Notes under the pieces: generated by a model | Database searches by the model: none | What the model saw: only the letters and a program-made list of their open reading frames with translations | What the model was told of the DNA's origin: nothing | DNA from: Methylobacterium sp. DB0501 | GTDB lineage: Bacteria; Pseudomonadota; Alphaproteobacteria; Rhizobiales; Beijerinckiaceae | NCBI RefSeq assembly: GCF_011043735.1 | Contig: NZ_JAAKGV010000034.1 | Span: 1 to 48,332 of the forward strand | Length of the DNA: 48,332 bases | Reading direction: 5' to 3' | Shown here: positions 42,957 to 48,332 of the stretch, one piece after another | Position numbering within the stretch: position 1 is the first letter of the stretch | Layout of the letters: each line of letters begins with the position of its first letter | Position numbers and translations under genes: made by a program

Positions 42957-43514
42957 GTGTCGGACGAGATCCAAGCCCACTCAGATGAATTCCAAGCTTC
43001 CGAGCCAGACATCGTTGACCTCGCCGCCAGCATCGTTTCGGCCTACGTGACCAGGAACAACGTTCCGGTCGCTGAACTCCCGAACCTGATTGCCTCGGTG
43101 CACGCCTCGCTGAGCGGTCTCGGCCGGCCTGCCGCCACACCGGCCGAGGATCACAAGGTCACGGCGGCCCAGATCCGCAAGTCCGTCACCCCGGACGCCA
43201 TCACCAGCTTCATCGACGGCAAGCCGTACAAGTCGCTCAAGCGGCACCTGACGTCGAACGGTATGACACCCGACCAGTACCGCCAGAAATACGGTCTGCC
43301 CCGCAACTACCCGATGGTCGCGGCCACCTACGCCGCCCAGCGCTCCGAACTCGCCAAGAGCCTCGGCCTCGGCCAGATCCGGCGTGATCGGGCTGCCGCC
43401 AAGAAGGCGGCTGAGAAGCGGGCCGTCCCGGATCCAGTCGTCGCCGCACCCGCGGACGCGAAGCCAGCACGCCGCGGCCGACCGAAAAAGGCCGAGGCCA
43501 GCTCAGCCGAGTGA
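42957..43514 (+). CDS. MucR/Ros-family regulator lacking zinc ligands
   Basis: 185 residues from GTG 42957. The conserved MucR core is clear: IVDLAASIVSAYVTRNNVPV, SVTPDAITSFIDGKPYKSLK then RHLTSNGMTPDQYRQKYGLP, RNYPMVAATYAAQRSELAKS. Ros proteins coordinate Zn with a Cys near the start of the finger (here Ser, ITSFIDG) and His residues after RHL; here the second is replaced (SNG). Such zinc-free MucR variants are known from rhizobia and bind AT-rich DNA as H-NS-like silencers. It could silence plasmid genes. The Lys/Ala-rich C-tail is unusual. Confidence 0.88.
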   Translation: MSDEIQAHSDEFQASEPDIVDLAASIVSAYVTRNNVPVAELPNLIASVHASLSGLGRPAATPAEDHKVTAAQIRKSVTPDAITSFIDGKPYKSLKRHLTSNGMTPDQYRQKYGLPRNYPMVAATYAAQRSELAKSLGLGQIRRDRAAAKKAAEKRAVPDPVVAAPADAKPARRGRPKKAEASSAE

Positions 43515-43663
43515 CGTCGGATCCAACGAACCCATGGCCGCGACAGCGTGCCCGACGCACGCTGTTGCTCTCGGGCGTGCTCCTCGTTGCGGGAGGTTTC
43601 CTGATCGCCGTGGTCGGCGTGTATTTCGCCCTCGAGGATGTCGTGATCCACTGGATCAAGTAG
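43511..43663 (+). CDS. 50-residue membrane protein coupled to mucR
   Basis: GTG 43511 overlaps the TGA of the MucR gene (GTGA), a classic coupling arrangement. Sequence: MTSDPTNPWPRQRARRTLLL then SGVLLVAGGFLIAVVGVYFA and LEDVVIHWIK. One TM helix (about residues 18-40) after a basic N-terminus gives N-in topology. No known family. It may tether or modulate the regulator; this is a guess from the overlap. Confidence 0.55.
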   Translation: MTSDPTNPWPRQRARRTLLLSGVLLVAGGFLIAVVGVYFALEDVVIHWIK

Positions 43664-43795
43664 GCGCGCCGCCTGTTCAGGGTTCTGCGTGTCCGTACGA
43701 TGCTCGATACGGTGTTATTGCTCGATCCTGAACCGAGCCATGAAGTAGGAAAGCTTTCCGTGTCGCAGCCTCGCACACGCGGGTGCATTGCTCAC

Positions 43796-43902
43796 CGGGA
43801 AGAGGGCAGGGGCGGGATCGGCCAGGGTGGAAGGTCATGGAGGTCGAGCTCGGGCCGCATTTGAGCCGATTTCCGGGCCGCGTCCATGATCATCGATAAG
43901 CG
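43796..43902. repeat. Copy B of the diverged integrase-5' repeat
   Basis: A degenerate copy of 41446-41540 in the same orientation, with small insertions. It is not followed by an integrase frame, so it is probably a relic of a duplicated or exchanged integrase end. It lies in the gene-poor stretch 43664-44149, in which no other gene is supported; 43980-44110 is AT-rich. Confidence 0.6.
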
Positions 43903-44149
43903 ATCGATCGAGCGCTGGGCGCTGGCACTCCAGACGCGGCCGTCTACAAGGCTAGACTAACCGACCTATTCGCGATCATCGATGGTGCCGGCAGCAAGGT
44001 CTTAAACTAATTTTTCGCCGAATATCATCAAATTCTCCTTGGGTATGTCAGAATACAATTTCCCAATTTTGCCGGCAAAATCATTGTTAGTAACGATTTA
44101 TTGGCATACTACTCCACAGGATCGTTCCGCTTGAACTAGGAGAACCTCA

Positions 44150-44335
44150 GTGTCAGTCAGCGCAGCCCATCACAGTGGTCGGGTAATCAATCCGCGTGCC
44201 ACCCTATTGTCCTCACCTGCGCAGAGAATAGCGAAGAAAGCCGATAAAGACGCCGACGACGTAGCCAAGGCCAAGCCGGCTGCACCTAAGCTCGTCTCGA
44301 GCAGCCCGCATCAGTTTCTCGACCGCAAAGTGTGA
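44150..44335 (+). CDS. Small Lys/Ala-rich hypothetical protein
   Basis: 61 residues from GTG 44150, with TAGGAGAA 6 bases upstream. Sequence MSVSAAHHSGRVINPRATLL then SSPAQRIAKKADKDADDVAK and AKPAAPKLVSSSPHQFLDRK. Hydrophilic, no fold recognised, possibly disordered. The good ribosome site and the preceding AT-rich promoter-like stretch support it. Confidence 0.55.
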   Translation: MSVSAAHHSGRVINPRATLLSSPAQRIAKKADKDADDVAKAKPAAPKLVSSSPHQFLDRKV

Positions 44336-44382
44336 TGCGGATTGGCACGATCAAGACCCGTTCGCAAAGCTGGCCCGTCCAC

Positions 44383-45819
44383 CTACCCGAGCGGCGCGGT
44401 CTCGCGCGTCGCCTGATTTAGAGCAGGAGGCGGTGGGAAACATAGGGCTACGATTAAGCCTGGTGCCCTGTCGGAGAGCCGGATGTCAGCGCCGTGAAGC
44501 TTGGCAATTGCCGCGACAAGGCTCAGTCCGAGCCCATTGCCCGGCGTCGTGCGGCTCCGCTCCAGCCGGTAGAACCGGCGGAGCACCTTATCGCGCTCAG
44601 AGGCTGGAATGCCGGGGCCATCGTCGCACACCTCCAAAGCCGGCCCCGGATCGACCGGGCCGTGAGAATGGAGGTTGACTCGCACTGTTGTGCCCCGCGG
44701 CGTGTGAGTGAGCGCGTTCTCGATGAGGTTGGCCAGGAGCTGGGCCAGCAATTCACGATCGCCGTCGACCCTGATGCTCGGCACAATCGCGTAGGTCAGG
44801 ATACGGCCGCCCTCCTCGACGTCGGGCGCGTAGGCCTCGCATACCGTCTCGACCACCTCGCTCAGATCGACGGGTTGGAACACCGCGCGCTGACTACCTG
44901 CCTCGACCTGGGAGATGCGCAGCAGCGCTGAAAAAGTCGCGAGTAGGACATCCGCCTCCTCGATCGCCCGCTCAACCGCGGTCGCATAGGCTTGGTTTGT
45001 CGTCGGGTGGGTCCGCGTGTGTTCCAGGTTCTGGCGCAGGCGTGAGAGCGGCGAGCGTAGATCGTGGGCGATGTCGTTGGAGACCTGCTGCAGGTTGGCC
45101 ATCAGCTGCACGATGCGGTCGAGCATCGCGTTCAGGCTCGTGGCAAGCCGGTCGAACTCGTCGCCCGCTCCGCTCTGTTCGACCCGCTGCGTCATATCAC
45201 CGGCGATAATTGCCTCGGCGGTGCGGGTCACAGCCTCGACGCGCCACAACACTCCCTTCGTTAAAAGGAAGCCGCTGGCCAAGCCGAGCAGCACAGAGAT
45301 GCCGAGCACGATCGCGAACGCGTTCGAGACGACGTCCTCGACATCCTCGACGCTGCCAAGGTCATCGGCGACGATGAGGGTCGTCCCATCGGGCAGGAGC
45401 CTTCGCACCAGCAGCAAACTGTCGGATCCTGTGAGTCGAGCCTCTGCGACGGGACTTGCGTCGACGGCGGGGACGAGAGCCGCTGCGCGCGCCACGAGGT
45501 GCTCTCCGGCGACACGCTGCCCATCTTTTCCGAGAAGAGCGTAGTGCAAACGGCTCTCACCGCTAGTGGTATGGGCGTCGATGAGTTTGCGGAACGTGTC
45601 GCTGCCATATTGACGAAATTCGTTGAGGAGCTCGGCCGCCTCGCCCTCGACTCGCCGACCAGCCTGGACCTTGAGCGCGTGTGTGACCAGTACCTCGGCG
45701 CTAAAGCCGACCGCGGCCACCGAGATCACAAACACCAGTGTATGCAGCAGCGCGAAGCGGACCCCGCTGCCGCGCAGCAACTTAAACCCGCGGCGCACGT
45801 AGGCAGTATCCGGCGCCAC
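44383..45819 (-). CDS. Sensor histidine kinase
   Basis: 478 residues. TM1 about 21-43 (RFALLHTLVFVISVAAVGFS), a periplasmic domain of about 120 residues without Cys or His clusters, TM2 about 166-186 (AFAIVLGISVLLGLASGFLL), then HAMP. Dimerisation box with phospho-acceptor His252 (SNDIAHDLRSPLSRLRQNLE). ATP-binding domain: N-box LANLIENALTHTPRGT, G1 VCDDGPGIPASE, G2 GNGLGLSLVAAIAKLHGA. All boxes intact. ATG 45819 lies 37 bp inside the regulator gene; GTG 45798 is an alternative. Its signal is not evident. Confidence 0.95.
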   Translation of the reverse strand: MAPDTAYVRRGFKLLRGSGVRFALLHTLVFVISVAAVGFSAEVLVTHALKVQAGRRVEGEAAELLNEFRQYGSDTFRKLIDAHTTSGESRLHYALLGKDGQRVAGEHLVARAAALVPAVDASPVAEARLTGSDSLLLVRRLLPDGTTLIVADDLGSVEDVEDVVSNAFAIVLGISVLLGLASGFLLTKGVLWRVEAVTRTAEAIIAGDMTQRVEQSGAGDEFDRLATSLNAMLDRIVQLMANLQQVSNDIAHDLRSPLSRLRQNLEHTRTHPTTNQAYATAVERAIEEADVLLATFSALLRISQVEAGSQRAVFQPVDLSEVVETVCEAYAPDVEEGGRILTYAIVPSIRVDGDRELLAQLLANLIENALTHTPRGTTVRVNLHSHGPVDPGPALEVCDDGPGIPASERDKVLRRFYRLERSRTTPGNGLGLSLVAAIAKLHGADIRLSDRAPGLIVALCFPPPPALNQATRETAPLG

Positions 45820-46462
45820 GGACTGTCTCGATCAGTTCGCAGTCAAATCCCCTGTCCATCTTCGATCGCAGCCGGCTTACGTGCGTCTCGACGATGTTGG
45901 TCTTTGGATCAAAGTGGAACTCCCAGACATTCTCCAGCAACATGGTGCGTGTGACGACGCGGTCGACGTTGCGCATCAAGAACTCCAGCAGTCGGAACTC
46001 ACGCGGTTGCAGCTCGACTGCGCGCACGCCGCGGCGCACCTTGCGGCCGATCAGGTCCATCTCGAGATCGCCCACCCGCAACACCGTCTCGATCGGCGCG
46101 ATCGGGCGGCGTCGGCCAAGTGCATGGACCCGCGCCAGCAGCTCCGCAAAGGCGAAGGGCTTGGTTAGGTAGTCGTCGCCACCGGCTTCAAACCCCTCGA
46201 CGCGCTGGCCCACCCCCGACATCGTGGTGAGAAACAGGACGGGCGTCTGCACACCAGCCGCCCGCAAAGTCTTTACCGCGCCGAGACCGTCGAGCCCGGG
46301 CAGCATGCGGTCGACGATCATCACGTCGTAAGCCTCGGCCGCTGCGAGGAAGAGGCCGTCGCGCCCATCGCCAGCGTGGTCGACGACGTGGCCGTGCTCG
46401 GTTAGGCCCTGGCCGACGTAGTGGGCCGTCTCGGCGTCATCCTCAATCAGCAAGACCTTCAT
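45782..46462 (-). CDS. OmpR-family response regulator
   Basis: 226 residues from ATG 46462; the frame opens further upstream but the family start is MKVLLIEDDAETAHYVGQGL. Receiver domain residues are complete: Asp8/Asp9, phospho-acceptor Asp51 (DVMIVDRMLPGLDGLGAV), Thr79/Thr80 and Lys101 (DDYLTKPFAF). The winged-helix effector carries VELQPREFRLLEFLMRNVDR then VVTRTMLLENVWEFHFDPKT and VETHVSRLRSKMDRGF. It activates or represses genes when phosphorylated by the overlapping kinase. On the circle the pair lies near the efflux operon, a possible target. Confidence 0.95.
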   Translation of the reverse strand: MKVLLIEDDAETAHYVGQGLTEHGHVVDHAGDGRDGLFLAAAEAYDVMIVDRMLPGLDGLGAVKTLRAAGVQTPVLFLTTMSGVGQRVEGFEAGGDDYLTKPFAFAELLARVHALGRRRPIAPIETVLRVGDLEMDLIGRKVRRGVRAVELQPREFRLLEFLMRNVDRVVTRTMLLENVWEFHFDPKTNIVETHVSRLRSKMDRGFDCELIETVRGAGYCLRAPRV

Positions 46463-46731
46463 AGGACGCAGGCGCCTCCGGAAGTGTGGATGAGATGCGC
46501 AGCCGATGATACCCGCCTCCACGGGCCAGCGATCCATACAATATCGTAACCTCAGGGCATAAAGGAGGCGCAGCGGCCTCGGCACTCCGCGATCCGTGGG
46601 ACTGGGGGTCCGATCGAGCACAAGCAGGAGCGCCGCTCGAGCGTGGTCGGACGGAGGCGTCGCATGACCGATTAGATTACAGCGGCGTGCAAGCTCCTCA
46701 TCCCGTGCAGTGACTGAACGATAACAGCCCC

Positions 46732-46907
46732 CTACATGGCCGCCGAGACCCTCTCCGGCACGCCCGTGCCGACAAACTGCATCTTCCGGCGATAATAGGT
46801 CGGCTCGAACACGCCCACCTTCCGGCAGATCTCGTCCACCGTGCTGCCGTGATCCGTAAGCCGGAGGGCGAAAGCATCTGTTCGTTCGTGAAACGGTCGC
46901 GAGACAT
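46732..46907 (-). pseudogene. IS3-family orfA remnant, frameshifted
   Basis: ATG 46907 reads MSRDRFTNEQ, the usual opening of one IS3-family OrfA subgroup. The frame then shifts; in the neighbouring frame homology continues as AFALRLTDHGSTVDEICRKV then GVFEPTYYRRKMQFVGTGVP and ends at TAG 46732. The zipper region and all of orfB are absent. The stretch 46463-46731 beyond it contains the response-regulator promoter region and no other gene. Confidence 0.75.
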
Positions 46908-46989
46908 GGCATCCACCCTCCTTCAGAGTTCAGAATGCCCAAAAAATTTACTCTTGGCATAGAAAATCTTGTCTAGAGTTGAGATTCAA

Positions 46990-47547
46990 TCAGCACCAGA
47001 TCGCCACGACGGCGGCCAGGGCGAGAGCCGCGGCGAAGTTACGGGCGAGCTTGTCGTAGCGTGTGGCGATGCGGCGGAAGTCCTTGAGGCGGCCGAAGAC
47101 TGCCTCGACCCGCCAGTGGTCGCGATAACGCTGCTTGTCGAGGCGTATCTTGCGCTTGCGGGCGCGCGTGCCGGGAATGACCACGCTGATGCCCTGCTCG
47201 CGCGGGTCCTGGCGCAGCCAGTCGGCATCGTCACCCTTGTCGGGGATGAGCCGGCGCACACGGCCCGGCGCCTTGGCCTGCACGGCGGGCGCGGTCTTCA
47301 CGTCGCTAGCGTTGCCGGGGGTGAGGTGGATGACGCTGGGGCGGCCGATCACGTCGGTGAGGACGTGGATCTTGGTAGTCGGCCCCGCCCGCGACGGGCC
47401 GATGTCCTGCGCGCGAGCCCCCTTTCCGCCGTAGGCGGCGCGGTGAGCTTTGACATAGGTGGCGTCGAGGGCTGTCGCCTCACCGGACCACCCGGCTTGC
47501 GCGAGGTTCGCCAGCATGGCGCTCCAGAACCCATAACGCGATCATCT
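46990..47547 (-). pseudogene. IS5-family transposase remnant (3' piece)
   Basis: The minus-strand frame reads SRYGFWSAMLANLAQAGW and then TALDATYVKAHRAAYGGKGA, with the first catalytic Asp (LDATYVKAHR). It continues with KIHVLTDVIGRPSVIHLTPG, LIPDKGDDADWLR (second Asp) and the C-terminal Glu region YRDHWRVEAVFGRLKDFRRI, ending AIWC. All three DDE regions are recognisable. The 5' part was separated by the ISAs1 insertion and lies at 781-932 on the circle. AGATTCAATC near 46982 may be part of the element's left end; a matching right end was not found. Confidence 0.8.
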
Positions 47548-47568
47548 GCAGGGGAATCGGGTGAAGGG

Positions 47569-48332
47569 TCATGGTGCGACGAGCCTGATGAGGTAGTGGT
47601 CGTCCCAGCCTGCTGTTTTGAGGGCGAGGCGCATGGAATCCTTGCCCTTTTTGCGGGCTGCGACGTTCACCGCGATGTGGCGGACCGTCAGCATGTTCTC
47701 GGGGGCATGAGCCGTACGGATGCGGGAGTGATCGTCGTGGAAGGTGACGTCGAGGATCCAATGCAGGCCGTTCTCGATCGCCCAATGCTGCCGGATGGCA
47801 GGCCCGAGGCGGTCGGCGCCGAGCGGTGACGAGGTCAGGTAGCAGCGCGTCTCACGCTCGATCTTGGTTGCCGCGTCACGGGTACTCGCGTCACGAGTGC
47901 TGTCGACGACGATGAGGCTCTTCAACCCCGGCCAGGCGTGGCGCTCCTGAAGCCAGGCGACCTGATGGATGACTGTCACGCGCCGGGTCTCGATGCGCCC
48001 ATGATCGCCCTCGACGGTCTCGTGCGTGCTGATGGTGCAATCGGCAAAGTCCCGGGCTCTCTGTTCCTCGACGAAGAGCGTGACGTCGTCGTGCAGCGTG
48101 CCCTGGTTGCCCTTGAGCGCCAGGACATAGTCGGCTTTCTTGTCGAGGATCTTGCGGGCGATGGCACGCTGGCAGCCCATCGCATCGATGGTGACGATCG
48201 CGCCCTCGATCGACAGCAGGTCGAGCAGGGCCGGGATCGCCGCAATCTCGTTGGACTTCCCGCTGACCTTGGTCTGGGCCAGCACCAGCCGTTGGCGGGC
48301 GGCGAAGGCGGAGACGACGTGAAGGGCATCCC
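47569..48332 (-). CDS. ISAs1-family transposase, C-terminal part
   Basis: The reading frame enters from the window end and stops at 47569. Visible family features are IDAMGCQRAIARKILDKKAD (second catalytic Asp region), ALKGNQGTLHDDV, and the C-terminal catalytic Glu region RQHWAIENGLHWILDVTFHDD. The frame agrees exactly with the N-terminal piece when base 48051 is equated with base 18, giving 160 codons here after 225 there. Function: catalyses transposition of its own element through an RNase-H-fold DDE active site. Confidence 0.9.
   Translation of the reverse strand, partial: DALHVVSAFAARQRLVLAQTKVSGKSNEIAAIPALLDLLSIEGAIVTIDAMGCQRAIARKILDKKADYVLALKGNQGTLHDDVTLFVEEQRARDFADCTISTHETVEGDHGRIETRRVTVIHQVAWLQERHAWPGLKSLIVVDSTRDASTRDAATKIERETRCYLTSSPLGADRLGPAIRQHWAIENGLHWILDVTFHDDHSRIRTAHAPENMLTVRHIAVNVAARKKGKDSMRLALKTAGWDDHYLIRLVAP
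48051..48332. repeat. Terminal overlap with 18-299
   Basis: Second copy of the end overlap. It is identical to 18-299 and marks the circular junction. Confidence 0.93.

Larger units (their letters stand above)
47548..48332 (-). mobile_element. ISAs1-family insertion sequence, left part (3' half of transposase)
   Basis: This is the downstream half of the ISAs1 element that closes over the window ends. The terminal inverted repeat is GCAGGGGAATCGGGTGAA at 47548-47565. GATCATCT at 47540-47547 is the left copy of the 8-bp target duplication. The element has inserted into a dead IS5-family transposase gene, whose two halves now lie at 46990-47547 and 781-932. Confidence 0.9.

Noticed and set aside
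43237..43788. Minus-strand frame opposite mucR and the TM peptide
   Set aside because: Shadow frame without ribosome site or domain; the plus-strand mucR is unambiguous.

Overview
The window looks like one circular, high-GC alphaproteobacterial plasmid, most probably from a Methylobacterium/Methylorubrum-type host. Bases 18-299 recur exactly at 48051-48332, and an ISAs1-type transposase that is cut at both window ends becomes a full 385-codon gene (384 or 385 residues plus stop) when the ends are joined. The circle is therefore about 48,033 bp. The host guess rests on overall GC richness, frequent GTG starts, MucR and RHE_PE00001-type genes, and IS types familiar from that group; it is an inference.

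Layout. (1) 1-1000 and 46980-48332 hold an ISAs1 element inserted into a dead IS5-family element, with an 8-bp target duplication. (2) 1236-7349 is a three-gene heavy-metal RND efflux operon (adaptor, pump, outer-membrane factor; all minus strand). (3) 7.8-11.4 kb holds an IS481 remnant, a polytopic membrane protein with a small exported partner, and a Cys-containing exported protein coupled to a MipA/OmpV protein. (4) 12.0-16.8 kb is a scrap zone: a truncated uppP, two inverted and separately inactivated IS6-type copies, a His-rich 71-residue protein, a gene with an in-frame amber codon, and an exported TIMP-like protein between 28-bp inverted repeats. (5) 17-23.2 kb holds a CYTH protein, small hypotheticals, a chemoreceptor, and a PAS-GGDEF-EAL protein. 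(6) 23.4-26.4 kb is an IS21 element inside an IS3-family orfA with a 5-bp duplication, fused to a decayed serine recombinase. (7) 27.3-30.8 kb is the maintenance core: three small coupled genes, an HTH protein that is the best replication-initiator candidate, a ParB-like and a ParA gene with a palindrome-rich upstream site, and a resolvase with a res-like site. (8) 31-38 kb is a mobilisation block: MobF relaxase, RHH accessory protein, a probable oriT region, a second ParA-like operon and a VirD4/TraG coupling protein. No mating-pair genes are present, so the plasmid looks mobilisable rather than self-conjugative. (9) 38.2-44.3 kb holds an exported protein, an ISL3 remnant, a HigBA-type toxin-antitoxin pair, a tyrosine integrase divergent from an RHE_PE00001-type gene, and a MucR regulator coupled to a 50-residue membrane protein. 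(10) 44.4-46.5 kb is an OmpR-family response regulator/histidine kinase pair.

How it works together. Stability functions (two ParA systems, resolvase, integrase, toxin-antitoxin) carry a cargo of envelope and metal genes. On the circle, the two-component pair lies about 3 kb from the RND operon's 3' end, separated only by IS material, so it is a reasonable but unproven regulator of that operon. No rRNA, tRNA or CRISPR array was found.
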